Positions 37,141 to 49,661 of a stretch of DNA of 64,000 nucleotides are shown here, piece after piece. Position 1 is the stretch's first letter, and each line of letters opens with the position of its first letter. Both the position numbers and the translations under genes were made by a program. Source of the stretch: Fasciolopsis buskii (lineage: Eukaryota; Platyhelminthes; Trematoda; Plagiorchiida; Fasciolidae). Under the pieces are notes generated by a model. It made no database searches. It worked only from the letters and a program-made list of their open reading frames with translations, and was not told the DNA's origin. The stretch is taken from assembly GCA_008360955.1 (NCBI GenBank), contig LUCM01008726.1, positions 251,590 to 315,589 on the forward strand, in the 5' to 3' direction.

Positions 37141-37362
37141 TCTTTTGAAAAGTGTAAGATATTCTCAGTTATCTATGAACAACGACAATACCAAATATAC
37201 GAAAAAAGTTGGCAATTTAATCCTTGTTTTCGGGGACGTTTTCCAAGCTCTTTAACTGCTAAACTTAAATACTGGAAAAGACTTGCTGCCAGTTGTTTAA
37301 AGACGATGGCCACGTGTGTACTAACAATTCAATGACGCTTGTATATTTTTCATAATCAACAG

Positions 37363-37582
37363 AAGTGTCGATTGAAAATCGTATTACTTAAATGGGGTAT
37401 TACCTATGTAGATCCCGCTTCGGGCGACTCTAGTGATGCAAAGGACAAAGCCGGTCTCTTCAGAATCAAGAAACGAACATTGATAACACTAAACGAAATC
37501 ATGCCAACTACGGAAGTAGTAGGACCAGGCCAAAAGACCGAATATAAGTTTGGATTCAAAGCACGCGGCTGGGACCACGTTG
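37363..37582 (+). CDS. Candidate internal exon, unknown protein
   Basis: The acceptor (TTTTTCATAATCAACAG) and donor (GTTG|GTAGGA) enclose 220 bases. The phase-0 frame reads KCRLKIVLLKWGITYVDPAS, later LFRIKKRTLITLNEIMPTTE and EYKFGFKARGWDHV, with alternating charged and hydrophobic beta-rich composition and no stop. One base overhangs at the end. Product not recognised. Confidence 0.42.
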
Positions 37583-37970
37583 GTAGGATAAAATAAACTG
37601 ATGGATAAGTGCGCTCAGCACATTCAAAGCTAGCCAAATAAGTACATTGCGAGGGATATAAGCCCAAAACTATAAAGTCAACGGACAGATCTTCATGTGC
37701 GTGCACGCCCAGTCGACAGCGTCGCTGAACACCTGGATTTACTGGACTTTGGAATCTACGAACTAATAAATTAGGGCCCGTTTGGCGACATTCAAACAGA
37801 TGTGTTTCGTACAGCTTCGAAGTAATACAGGAAACCAGATGTTATGACCAGTGGCAAACCCGCCTGTATATTACGCATCTAAAAACCGATACCACAAACC
37901 GTAATGGAGCCGCAGCAGTTGATTAATAAAATCGTTCCCCAGTTCACTGAAGCTATTCGATTTTACTTAC

Positions 37971-38058
37971 TTTCACGGCCTCAGCCTCTGTATTCCGCAT
38001 TTTACAATTGCAAATGCTATCGTTAGTGCTTTTAACTACATGAGTAAAACTCTTACAG
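37971..38058 (-). CDS. Candidate internal exon, unknown protein
   Basis: A strong acceptor (AACTACTTTCTTCAG) and a perfect donor (AAA|GTAAGT) bound 88 bases. Only one frame is open, reading CKSFTHVVKSTNDSICNCKM and RNTEAEAVK after one leading base. It ends in phase 0, compatible with the next minus-strand candidates (32053-32209 or 31616-31694). Confidence 0.35.
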
Positions 38059-38370
38059 CTGAAGAAAGTAGTTACCACACCATTCTTAAACGGACATTTC
38101 ATAGACAATGAAAGATGCAGACAATTAGTCCTGACTGTAGACAAAGCTTACTTCTAATCAGTCTTTTGACTTGACCGAACCGATATAATGGGCCACTGAT
38201 AGTGTTTATTACCAGTTTTCGAATGCTACCAAGAGTGGCTGGCGTGTAGAAGACTTATGACTTCAATCATTCGATGCTAAGCCAGCAATGGATTTTACTC
38301 AATGTTTCTATATGGTTCGGTAACAGTTGAAAATTTCTAATTGTAAAATTGTGGCTGTTTCGGGTTACAG

Positions 38371-38501
38371 TGACTGCTCAATGCTTACCCAATTCATGCC
38401 GGAGACCACAAATTGGTCAGTCAAAATCATCTTAGCCAACCGAAATATTGAAGAGTTTTACCTCATTCATATAAGCAGTAATATTGAGGAAACTGGCACT
38501 G
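38371..38501 (+). CDS. Candidate internal exon, unknown protein
   Basis: The acceptor (GGCTGTTTCGGGTTACAG) and donor (ACTG|GTAATG) bound 131 bases with one open frame (DCSMLTQFMPETTNWSVKII, then IEEFYLIHISSNIEE). Its phases do not join directly to 37363-37582. Confidence 0.22.
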
Positions 38502-40189
38502 GTAATGCTGTTCGCATTTTTTCGGAATTCGTTATAATGTACTGGTTAGGTGTTCCCTTCCTTCTGGCTCTCTTTGTCTGATGTACACACGCAGATTTAT
38601 CGTATAAAAGCATTACACTCTAGCACTCTGGATTTTGGTTCTCTTGTAGTTCGATGGGGGAAAAAATGCAAACGCTTCTTCCCAACAGTTGGCTCTGTAA
38701 TCAGTGGGGAGCTGATGTAGTGTAAAAAAGCGATATAACAAATCTAATTCTATAATATTGTCGCATGTTGCCTTGGTATTTGAAAGTGCAGAACGCATGT
38801 AGCTGTTTAGTTATCACGGAAAGCAGCGACCTGTAAGACCCGTAACTGGGCCATCCGAGTTAATGAAGTAACAGTAAGCAAGTAATGGATGGATAAAATC
38901 ACATTCGGTTATCGGTTCACAATAAAACCATCAAAAAAGATCAATAAACACGCACGGACGGTCAGCCGCCTGGGTGAACCGGTATGGTGTGCGTTCAAGC
39001 CTGTGTGAAAGTGATAAGCGCGTGAAATGGAGACCAAAAGACCGGACTAAAGAAATTGTAGTTCGTAGTTATATTTACTAATCGACAAGCCAGTATTGCA
39101 TAAAAATGATGCAGTGCTATTTGACAGAGTAAAACAGCAGCTTCCGCAATCTATCGTCGCGACTGAGCGATAAAATGCGTCTTTCAGACCTCCGAGCTAG
39201 ACTCACTCTCAGCAACATGATCTTTCTGCACTTCTAGACTACAGATGCTGCGATGAAAGTATACATCAAAATCAGATCACTCTTCCTTTATGATATGATC
39301 TTAAAGACTGACAGTTCGTGGAGCAGGATTTCAGGATGTCATAGCTTATGGCTGCTCCGGCAGAGTTATATAATGGTATTAATTGCGCATGAGTAGGAAG
39401 TGAGTCAGTTGACTTGGGTACTCTGTTCACTAAGTTGTCAGTACCGGTGGTACATCAAACCAGGAAGGTAGATACTACTGTTGGAGCTTTTAAAATAGAT
39501 TTATGCCACGTCTCCAAAACGAGTATGCAAAACCCCAGATCTATAACCACTCTTCATAGTCTATGTACAACCTCCTTCTTCCGCCTCATTCTTCTCATTC
39601 CAGATGATCCAGTTCCCAGTACTCGTGATCATTCTGGAATCAAAATTGCTCTGAGAGTGTCAGCCAAGTGTACGCTGGTAGATTAGATCACAGTCCAAAT
39701 TCGCCTGCATACGGAACGGTTGGACAGTTCTGTACATGACAATAGTATCGTTGTCTGTTGGCCGTATTTCTGCGAACTTCCATCGGTTGCGGCACTCCTG
39801 AGGCCAATAACAAGTTTAACTGGGACTTTCAACAACTACTTCGAATTCTGTGATTTGATCACTGCCGGTGTTATCAGCTGCAGCGTTGGCGGACACAGAA
39901 TGAGACACCGGAGACCAATTTAACGTCCCAGCCGGTCGTACACACTAGTGCTTGCCTCATTCTGGTTTGTTTGGTCACATATACTTTCTGCGCAGGAAAA
40001 TTGTGTCCTACGAGATCCCCTCATGATATGGCTGAATACCATATCAGTAGCTTTCTTGCATTTGAAGTCCTTCTTCTTCCACATAGTTTTTCATGTTGTT
40101 TTCCAGTTGGCTTTTCACCATTTTCACCCATTGCTTCGTTGAATCGACTGGGCTATGAGGTAACGTTCGACAACGAGGCGATTTCGCTC
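38502..40189. other. No gene seen
   Basis: Short open frames only; no recognised element. Confidence 0.4.
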
Positions 40190-43110
40190 ATGGTAATTAG
40201 TTGTATTGCATTGTATTGTATAGCCTTTTGCGTACAATAAATACTGTCACACTTGAGTCAAAAAAAGCGGGGAGAAATCAGAAAAAATTACTCTCGTCAA
40301 CTTGTAAAAATGAAATAAAAACTCATCGGGGAAGGATCTGAGCACATTACGATAGGTTGCTCAAGAATTCGGCTGAAATAGGGTCACGGTTTGTCAAGAT
40401 GCGCGCTAATTAAGAGACAGTAGAGTTCTAGAGTGCATAGAATGAAATATATAAGTGGCACTTTGAAAGATCGTTCCGCGGAGGATGAGTGAGATTTGAA
40501 AGAATTTTGTGAGCAAATTTTTCACTTGTTAATAAGTGCTGATCACAAAGATTGAAAGATAACTCAGTTAGTGGTGCGAAGGATGCACAGCTAATAATTG
40601 GTAGTTCCCGGCGAACAATTTTAAAGTCTTTTTAAGGAGACCTGGGAAAATGACGGGAGAACAGTATAGAAGGGTTGAGAAAACACTGGTCTGCAAATCG
40701 CGATATGATGCTTTGTTTCACCTTGTAGTGTCAAAGCTCCCTTATTTGAAATGACAACCGTCGGAGACTCTTTACACAGGTAGAAATGTGAGTAGTCCAC
40801 TTCAGATTTTTATCAATGGTAACTCCTAGATATTTCACAGAATCAACCCTGGTAAGTGTTTTTGAGCTGATGGAAGACGTTTCGGATGGGTAAGCTGATA
40901 GAGAGATGAAGGACAGACATTCGAAACATTTAGATGTGTCGAGATTTAAACCAGCTTGTGCAGATAGATCGTGCGTAGAAGTTGTGGGAAAAACTTTTAA
41001 AAGTCATCGTTGCTCGAAACGACTTGAGAGACGGAAACATCATCGGCATACGAAAACAGGTGACAGGGGGAGTTAGCTGATAAGTCGCTGATGTAAGTAG
41101 GGAAGAAATACGGTGAAAGAGCAGCACCCTGAAGCTCGCCTGAGTTGTTAACCAACGGAGTTGAAGTTTTACCGTCCATTTTATGCACTGGGTTCGCTTA
41201 GTAAACTAATCAGAAAGCCATGCTAATAAAGACCTTGGACAATCAAATGTTTCCAATTTGTGAAGTGGAAGAGACTGTGGAACCGAGTCGAATACCGACG
41301 AACAGTCCAGAAAGGTGCAGCGCACATATCTCATCGGTGCTTCTAAGGACTTACAAATGTGATGAATAAGGGAGGTAACCGCAGCCAAAATAAAACTGTT
41401 AGATTTATAGACAAATTGAAAGGAGTCATTATGTCGATAAATAGAAGAACGCAGGCTCTCAAGTACAACATGCTCCGTCAGTTTAAGACCAGAAGACGTT
41501 AAGGTGATGGGGTGAAAGCGCTTCGCTAAAACAGTAGAACTGCTAGATTTTGGGCTGGGAATGATAGTGACCAGTCTCCAGCAGTCGGGGATAGAAGACG
41601 GGCTCAATAATGTATTAATCAGAGAAGTGAACACATCCCTTAAGGCTACAGCATCATGCATTAAAAGAGCTGAGAGCAGACTGTCAGAGCCAACTGCGCA
41701 TAAGGTCAAGCATTTCTTCCCTAGAAAAACCTGTGACTCTCACATCGTCACCTTGTCCGAATATGACTGGAGTATAAGTGGAAGGATGGATAAAAAAAGC
41801 ATGATTGATGCTGTCGACATTCGCAGAACTTTTCACGTTTTTCCTTCTTCTTGCACAAAAGTCGAATACCTTACCATAATAATCGGTTGTTGTTACCATT
41901 CAAGAGTTGGCTGGCGAATGTCATGTCGATGCTCTTAATCTTAGTTTTTCAATAGGCTGGAAATATACGGCACACTTGAGTTAATACGGGAATTGTATAA
42001 GTGCCCCTTGTGTTGTCTTGGAGAGTTCAGTATTTGGGAAATGCGGCCACTCAAGACGAATAGCGTTTCTAAGGAACAACAGATATGAAATATTGCGTTG
42101 ACCTTCTCTGTGAAAACTCTGATGCTGTCATTGATCAGGGTTCAAAAGAGAAACAAGCAGATGCATGTGAAAGGAATTTCTGAAGAAGGGTAAGGTTGTT
42201 GTGTGAAAAAGTACGGAGGTGAATTTGGATTTGATTTGTTTGTCTGAAGAAACGCAAGGATGACCGAGAATTTATCTTGGGTTTTAGCAGAGGCAGACAG
42301 TGATCACTACTTGAGAAGGGAGTATATAGTTTCAAGAAGAGATCAGGGTAGTTTCTAATAGCTCTATCTAAAACGGAGTTGGCTCCGGTGGGAGAAACGC
42401 AAAGGTCAGTCAAATCAAACACATTCCATGGTTGGGTTGATGAATGATTGAAATCACTTACGCAGACTACCCTCAAGAAGAAGAACAAAAAGTACTAGAA
42501 GACTCGAAAAATGGTGTGGTATTTTGTCGTCATCAAAAGGGGGCAACATATAAATTCGTAATGATTGTACCAGTATATCGGAATAGCCTGGGATGACATT
42601 GTGTCACGAGACAGTCAGTTCCACTTAATGAGTACGCATAAACAACTTCGGATTTGTCAGACCGGAAGGAGTTTATGTAGGTTACCACACTGCTTCTAGT
42701 CTTTCTCTGGTTTGAAACTCTGTCCAGCCGATAGAGTCTGAAGCTGTCTGTTGACATGAGCGAATCAGCAATATCCGGGTTCAGCCAAGATTCTTGTATG
42801 CAGATGACACTTGTAAACAAGGATCGGTGATTGAAGTGCGAGCTGCAACTACGCGTGATCCCAGTCCGTTTTGAGAAGCAATAAGATTTTTAAACAACGA
42901 TAACTCCGGCCGATGGAACCAAAAGTCTCGCAAGAAAACGACGAAACAACAATGACAATTGTAGGGCAGTCATTCAAAGGGATTGAGCTACACAACAGTT
43001 GGAAAAAATGAAGTGAAGTATGTGGGGTGAATGGAATATTCTTACACTGACTGACCTCAAACGCCGACTGCACCTTGAGCACAAAACTGGATTATGAAAT
43101 TTGTGATCAA
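40190..43110 (-). mobile_element. CR1-like non-LTR retrotransposon, nearly full ORF2 (decayed)
   Basis: Reading 5' to 3' on the minus strand, the blocks follow ORF2 order. First comes the APE endonuclease N-terminal half (about 42820-42530, VICIQESWLNPDIADS). Its C-terminal half follows (42490-42140, with SDFNHSS for GDFN and FSSSDHCL for the SDH motif). Next is the connector with RLVTIIPSPKSSS and RFHPITL (about 41580-41490). The RT palm has motif A FLDCSSVFDSVP, motif B GELQGAALSPYFFPTYISDL and motif C FSYADDVSVS (about 41310-41020). The thumb has VKYLGVTIDKNLKWTTHIST (about 40845-40785). The 3' tail carries imperfect ATACA pentamers (about 40200-40225), as expected for CR1-type ends. Multiple stops and frameshifts make it inactive. 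Confidence 0.92.
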
Positions 43111-44730
43111 CGAGTTTGCTGTACTTAGGCATGAAAATCTGCTTGACAGTCAAAATGTCACCATCAGTCGGGAAGATGGGCTGGAGGTAGCGGAAATAGA
43201 TGCAAATGATTGGGAAGTTGATGTTTTAGTCGAAATATTTTTATGAGCCATCGGAAAATTAAATCATATCTAACGTGCCGTCCCATCAGGAGTCACAATC
43301 GCATGGGTCACATTACATTCTTAAACTAACACTCCTTTGTGAGCAAAATATAAAGAATGCAGCAGAGCAAATCATGAACAAATGACTATTGACCCACTCA
43401 TTCTTTCATATCACATATTTAAAGGAACGCTAGCTTATTTTAAGCGGTGTTACCAAACATAAAGGAAATTTGTGAAGCATTGGAAAATAAAAGCTTCATA
43501 AAATGAATTATTCATGACTACTTTTTCAGAAAAAAATAGCTGCATATATATGTGTGCATGTATGTTTTTATGTTGCATATGCCGACCTGTTCGCGTTGAG
43601 AACAATATTTGGAGGGTAACCATGGGCAGACACTGAATAGTTGTTACACAGAAAGCGGTTTGATATTTGTACCCCTAGCTCAATCGCGTTTACGTCCGAA
43701 TGTGTAAAAAGACCCCGACGTACTTTATTCAGACCAACCTGAGCGACTGAATATTGGTTTGGTATGATGTAAATTCTAAGTTGATTCGTCAGTCGAGCTA
43801 GTCTGGACTGTACTGATCGGGTTCCAAAGCTGTGATTGCACTGGACTTCAGGAAATCTACAAGATTAAGTGTAATATAAGCTATTCTCAGTTCCATGTTT
43901 GCTTGAGGAAATAACAATCGATTTCATAAAGATACAAAAAATAGTTAAAATGAATCGTCCACAAGTGGTTTTCAGGTTTTATCCAATTTATTAATTTCGG
44001 TTAAATTTACCTCCTTGTATACCGAAGTAAAACTTTAATATGCTAGTACAATGGTCGATAAAGTTACCCTGCAGCTCTGTAGGAAAACGTATTAATTAAC
44101 TGATCACGGAATCTATGGTCATATGTGTGAGGGATTGCGGATTCAGCACGTTCAATGAGTATCACGTGCAACGAATACACTAATGTAGTTGCCAGAGTGC
44201 GGTTCATCAAGTGCATAGCACGGAGAAACTTTTGGCTCACCAAAATGTTGATATCTCGGCTGACCAACAAACTGCTTCGAAGACCTCAAACTGGGACAAC
44301 AGTTTTCACCACTAGAACGTGGTACTCAGTGTTCCGTCTGATTCAAAACAGTGATTATTGAAAAAAGGAACCGAGTTTAGTTGCACACCGCCTATTGTTA
44401 CCAGGGTATGTGCATTTCTGGAACCCGAAAAAAATCGGATACAAAAAGCGAGATTCACTAGGTGAACAAAACACTTGTTTTGGTCATGCTATGGTAATAT
44501 ACGTTACTCATGTTTGATCCGGATAATATTGACATCTCATTTCCTTTAGTCTCAGCATGCAAATATTGGTTGCGCTAATGGGTGAGGTAGCCATGAGCTC
44601 ATGTGGCATTTATTCTCCTAGAGTTGTTCGGTTACGAGGAAATGTGGATAGCGAAACATGTCACGACATCAGTAGTAATCTTGGTCAGGTGTGCAAACGT
44701 AAAGTGGGGCACACAAAGCTGTCATTTTAG
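43111..44730. other. No confident gene
   Basis: A plus frame at 44155-44361 (ending WYSVFRLIQNSDY) and the opposite-strand frame 44064-44270 both look mildly protein-like. Neither has a clean acceptor. Confidence 0.35.
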
Positions 44731-44818
44731 TGCTTCTCATCGATTCAATAAGCCACATAAGAAAGTTAGAATAAATAGTAAACACGGAGATAAATCCGAC
44801 AAAATTATTCACGATATG
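44731..44818 (+). CDS. Candidate penultimate exon of plus-strand gene (basic protein)
   Basis: An acceptor (GCTGTCATTTTAG) and donor (ATG|GTAGGC) bound 88 bases. After one base the only open frame reads ASHRFNKPHKKVRINSKHGD then KSDKIIHDM and ends in phase 0, fitting the terminal exon at 44992. Strongly basic. Product unknown. Confidence 0.4.
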
Positions 44819-44991
44819 GTAGGCAATCAACGATGTGCTGCACTAATGATACCGTTTATCTCAGTTAGAAGAAAGGTTAAACTTTCAGTGTGTACTGGAT
44901 TGGCCTGACGAGAAGTACCATGAAATCAGAACATTGCCTGCTACCTTACGATTTATAAATACAAACAGTGATATATTTCTTACTCTCTCAG

Positions 44992-45177
44992 TATCAACTG
45001 GAAACTGGCAATCTCGCTCTGTTGGGCTCGCCTTATTTATCACCCAACGCCCGCGATGAAAGATTAATGGTCCCAAGCCCTTCAAAACAACGTCATACAC
45101 TAGTAAAATCGGTTCTAGTTTTACACGACTTCAGGCCTCATAACAACAAAGGAAGAATTCGGAGCGACAGCACATGA
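44992..45177 (+). CDS. Terminal coding exon of plus-strand gene (unknown protein)
   Basis: A very good acceptor (TTTCTTACTCTCTCAG) opens a phase-0 frame of 61 residues to TGA. It reads YQLETGNLALLGSPYLSPNA, then RLMVPSPSKQRHTLVKSVLV and ends GRIRSDST. AATAAA follows at 45280-45285. The phase joins to 44731-44818. Rich in Ser/Pro and basic residues, likely a disordered C-terminal tail. No family recognised. Confidence 0.5.
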   Translation, partial: YQLETGNLALLGSPYLSPNARDERLMVPSPSKQRHTLVKSVLVLHDFRPHNNKGRIRSDST

Positions 45178-45279
45178 TATTAGTACGGTACATGAGTAAT
45201 TCTTCTAGTTCCAATTAGATTTTTTCCCTTGAATTATACTTGAACGCTATCAGTGGGTATTTCTCTATTCGTCTTATGT

Positions 45280-45285
45280 AATAAA
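45280..45285 (+). terminator. Poly(A) signal AATAAA
   Basis: Canonical hexamer 103 bases after the stop of the plus-strand terminal exon. Confidence 0.5.
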
Positions 45286-45939
45286 CAATGTCTAAAGCAA
45301 ATGTTAAAACTCCATATTTATTTTAATGAGTACCCAGTTTAATTTCAAACCGTTTTTGGTGGTTTGAGGCATGCTCAGCCCATTCAGACACAAATTTGCA
45401 TTCCGGACATAATTTGATGTAAATATGAGCTTCAAAATTTGCAATCTAATGTGTTCCTGGGTAATGTCAGTTGTCTAAATAACAAAAAATGCCCGTATTC
45501 CGGAGGGTAACATGCTGGCATTTGCATTTAGGTCTCAAATTCTAATTCCCTCTTCGCACTTAAACATGATACCCAAATCATCACCTCAGTTGCTAACCCT
45601 TGTGACACCATCCGTTAGTTTTGGTTTCGGGTCTAACCTTCGAAAGCTTAAGGGGCACAAGGATTTTTGGGATGAAATGACACTTGTTTCAAGTGTGTAA
45701 TAAGGGGTCTACACTTTGCAAAATAAATTTATCACCACTGTACACATTCGATAGTAGGGAACATTTGCTTAACAAAAGAAACTTCGTCTTGAATCCTACA
45801 GAGTGAACCTGAGTGCAAATAACCTTCTGTCGTAAGGTCCTGTATCCCGATGAAATTTCGAGAATATATTCGTGATGCTTCGCCTTCTATTCAAGAATAG
45901 TAAACTTCCACAAATAAAAACAGGGATTCGCTTGTACTA

Positions 45940-47450
45940 GAATCTTTACCTCTGCATTACTCACTCGGTCAATCCATCCAATTCTAACCATACTATATCG
46001 ACATAGGTGATAGAATACCTCAAATCGACGAACATTTCCCACAAGCATAACCCATGTCTCGCAACCGTATAACAGAACTTAGCACACTGTGGCACAGTAC
46101 ACACAACCCTCCAACTTCAGTGAAATATCAGACTGCTGTCACAAGTGCTTCGGTCTAACGTAAGCCGCTCGAGCCTTCGATATACGCGTGGTTACCTCTA
46201 CTACCGAGCTACCAACTTTTACACTCAGTTTGATAGGAAATAGGCACACTAATCGAAGTTCGCCACCCACCGCTGTCGCGTATAAAAATAAACAGTCTTT
46301 GACTGTTACGTGAAGCGGTCGCATCCTCCATCTCTTCCTCTACCTAAAACCACTAGTTTTCGTCAACTGACACTGCAATTCACCTCATTGCAGTTAGACA
46401 GCTGGCGCTTTTGATCCATTCCAACCAGGGATCCTTGTGAGATCCGATGTCTTTGATGAACGCCAGATCTAGAACCACAGGCCAAATCTGCTGCCAAATG
46501 CATCGCCTACTTGATCTGATCCCACTGCTTGTCTACGTTACCACTCGTCCCAGTTATTATTTACTCTGATAGTTTCTCCTCATAAATGTTGCGAACAGTC
46601 GAATCAGACAGACGTTCGACAGTCAATCGTGCTTGTAGACTGCGTCGATGGCCATTCAGCTGCAGCAAAAATCGCATTAAAACTAACACATGGTCCGATT
46701 CGACGTACGTGGTCCAATCTGATCTACAGTTCTGGACAGAACCACGCCAACGGTGGCTAACTGCGACATGGTCAATCTGACTTAGACCACCTGTCGGGTT
46801 AGAGTGCCATGTCGCCATGCAACGCGAACTGTGTCGGATAGTCGTACTAGACGGGAATAAACGATTGTCTGCACAAAACTGGAGAAGTCCTTCTTCATTA
46901 TCTGTTCTCTGAGCGGGCAAGGCACATCGCCCACCTGAAAAGAACTCCGATGCACCCAATTTTCCAACTTGTGCAATAGAATCACCTGTTACCACCGCAA
47001 TGTCAAAGCCCTTGCTCTTTCGAACAAGGGTGACGAGGTCATCGTAAAACTCGTCTTTCTCTATGTCATTGCTACAGTCTGTTGAAGCGCATGCTGAGAT
47101 AACAAATAGATTGCGCTTGATACTACTATCCTTCCGGACACCGACTAATCCCTGCAGTCAAACGGCAAACATTTGACCGTTGACTGGGATCCACTCTAGA
47201 AGGGCTGCTTCAGCCTTCTCACTCAAGACTATTCCTACACCACGTTGACCCACAGCTTGAGCTGCTTCGTCTCCTGAAGTGTGCAGGAAATACCTTGACG
47301 AGGCATTAGGCGCAGTCAGTTGAATTACTCTACTCGAACCCTGAATTCGTTTTTCACTCACGCAGCAGACAACAATCCAAAGTAAGACTACTGTCAGAGC
47401 TAAACACACCTTTTGACCAGCCTGCACTAAAGTGCGCACATTGAGCTAAT
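45940..47450 (-). mobile_element. RTE-clade non-LTR retrotransposon with RT core deleted
   Basis: Minus strand, 5' to 3'. Translation starts LNVRTLVQAGQKVCLAL at about 47450 and runs through the APE-type endonuclease: CVSEKRIQ with its catalytic Glu, GVGIVLSEKAEAALLEWIPV, GDSIAQVGKLGASEFFSGGR, LSQIDHVAVSHRWRGSVQNC and VESDHVLVLMRF with the SDH motif. The linker goes to about 46290 (EDATASRNSQRLF). It then jumps straight to the C-terminal segment SVKVGSSVVEVTTRISKARA (about 46220) and LLYGCETWVM (about 46060). The palm motifs in between are missing, so roughly 1 kb of coding sequence is lost. The endonuclease frame has one stop (near 47158); the rest is frameshifted. Inactive. Confidence 0.92.
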
Positions 47451-49411
47451 AGATTGAAAAGCACCTATTACGCTATTTGACAATCAACCCTTGGGAGTAT
47501 CGGGCGTGTGATGAGTAGGGACACTATGAGTAGGTAGGAGGAGACAAGAGATTCGATTGGAGACAAAAAGACAGGCTGAATAAAAGCATATCAAGTTACA
47601 ATCTCGTTGTGATAACAAAATATTTGGGTCTCTTATGTGCTTATGAGCAAACGTCGGAAGGAAATCATGATCCACTCACAACCACATTCGTGTAAACTGG
47701 TGTGATCAATCTGTACGAAAGGTTTTCTCTGACGAACACCGTGTGCATGGCAAACGGAGCTAGAATTTACCGTCAATGGAATATCCTGTCGCATGTTTTA
47801 CCCAGAAGTCAACACCGCAAGTCTTATTGGTGACGTTTCGATTATTGCCATTGACTTGTCCAGGTCTTGGCCCTCGAACACAAAATGCGAAAGTGGACAT
47901 AAACTGCTTGGCAATCACTAGTGCATGCGTTCAAAGAAATTAACCAAATTAGCCTCGTCCGTTACTTCCTCGTGGGACAAGCTGCACAGCGGATTAACAT
48001 TCATAGGTTGGTAATTTGTCACGAAAAGTGGAAATTTCCAAGCTAAGCATGATCGAGGACAGTATGACACACACTGATGGCTGTTCGTGGACGAATCAAG
48101 GAGTGACTGATTTGGCAAAAAAACATTTTTAGGCATTTAGAGTGTCTGACTATCTGGCTGTTACTGGTAAATATGACACCTGAGCACGTGAACTGGAAAA
48201 TAGTCATCCGTTTTCAGTCTTTTCATTCTAATGAAAATATGGGATAGAATAGGATTAGAGGCTGTGACCACATTCCTTTCAGTAAGGAAGAATTTTGCCG
48301 TAGTGATTGAAACGACCTCAACCTATAATGTTATTCTTTTGCTAATTCAATAGTCGAGAAAATACACTTAGCACTGAGAAAGTAAAGACAGAATGGTTTC
48401 ATTCGTAACTGCATACAAAGAATAATCGTAAGAAGATGACGAGATATCAACTAGTCTCGATTGCCCTGGGGAAATCGGGACTGTCGTTGCATGGTTGCGA
48501 AAATCGATGTATTTTTATCCATCGCATCTGGTTGGTTCATAATCGACAAACCAGAGATTGACAAAATCCTCAGACTGTATCCTTCGGGGTCCGCGCCATG
48601 CCTGCATTGCTGTTTTTTATTCTAATTCATCTTAGCTGTAACTCGCTTTGTAGAAGTCGCCCTTGAGAGAAAACAAGCGTGACACACCAAATGCATTTCA
48701 AGCAGCATAAGCGAGCTCGGGTTCAGGCAAACAGCGATTCCGAAATTTATCAACTGATGGATATGATTAGGTCAGCCATTATCGTTAGAGTACAACGAGA
48801 AGATGGTCCAGTTACCGAGTATAATCCTCTTAAAAGCAGAATGTAAAACTTTTTTGAGTGACCTCAATGTTTGAGACTGAATACCACCGAGTTCAGCGAA
48901 TTTCAGATTTGTGACAATAAAAGTTTGCCGAAGCATGTCAAGTCGTAAGTGATAACGAAAAACAACCATAGACTGGCCTGGTGGACTTCCACTGATTGAC
49001 TATAAAGTCTAGTCGTAGATGGTTGGACTGCGAGTAACACCGTGACCAGTCCCATGCGCTTAAGTAATTTGAGCGAATGGTCAGCAACATCCGTAAGCAA
49101 AATATCCTAACCGCTTCAAAGTGCCGTTGTAACTCAACTAGCACGGTGAAAACGATACCCAGTCTTAGGTGGCTGGAGTCAATGGATTTCACTCAAGTTA
49201 TTTTTACATAAATGTCTATAATGGCAGCAAAATGAAATAGATGCTGGTTGATGGTGCTTATTTACTCCGTATTTAATTTAACAAAGGATGGAAATAAATT
49301 TATGTATACATATGAGAGACAATTGTTGAAACCCAGTCTCGTAGAGTTAAATTTCGTGTAGAGAATACTTTGGAGTCAGGAACAAACAAATAAAAGTAGG
49401 CGGTCACATGA
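47451..49411. other. No gene seen
   Basis: No exon or element recognised with confidence. A GAAACGTC-containing segment near 47823-47880 is discussed under rejected items. Confidence 0.4.
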
Positions 49412-49661
49412 TCATTCACCAGCAGTGAAATGCACCCTAGTAGCTTGAGTTCTCGTTAAGGGAAACGGATGCACATCGATAACGTTGCAAACGATGGCAA
49501 CAAACAGTTTAGGAGCAACTATTCGAGGAACGTGTTTTGCCCGTCCGTGTAGAATCCGTCCATTGAGAAACGTCTTATTCATCCAATACCTTGTCAGCCC
49601 ATATGGCTCAGTGCAATTATGAATCACTGTGTTTTGGGATATTTTTGCACAAATCTGACCC
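49412..49661 (-). CDS. Candidate terminal exon of minus-strand gene
   Basis: A long pyrimidine tract (49685-49725 on the minus strand) precedes AG at GGGTCAG. The phase-0 frame then reads ICAKISQNTVIHNCTEPYGL, later FLNGRILHGRAKHVPRIVAP and VFVAIV-type hydrophobics, ending HFTAGE and a stop at 49412. The acceptor is not ideal because the tract lies about 25 bases upstream of the AG. It joins in phase with the exon ending at 49856. Confidence 0.35.

Noticed and set aside
41206..41709. Largest minus open frame as a host gene
   Set aside because: Its motifs (RT fingers and motif A) place it inside the CR1-like element.
44902..44930. CTGACGAGAAG followed by TGAAAT, hammerhead-like
   Set aside because: No stem II pairing and no cleavage triplet with stem I.
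46561..46995. 144-codon minus frame as a host gene
   Set aside because: It is the RTE endonuclease, including the SDH motif.
47823..47880. Possible fourth hammerhead (GAAACGTC on the minus strand with CTGGACAAG upstream)
   Set aside because: The core is too altered and no stem I pairing is found; only the GAAACGTC octamer matches.
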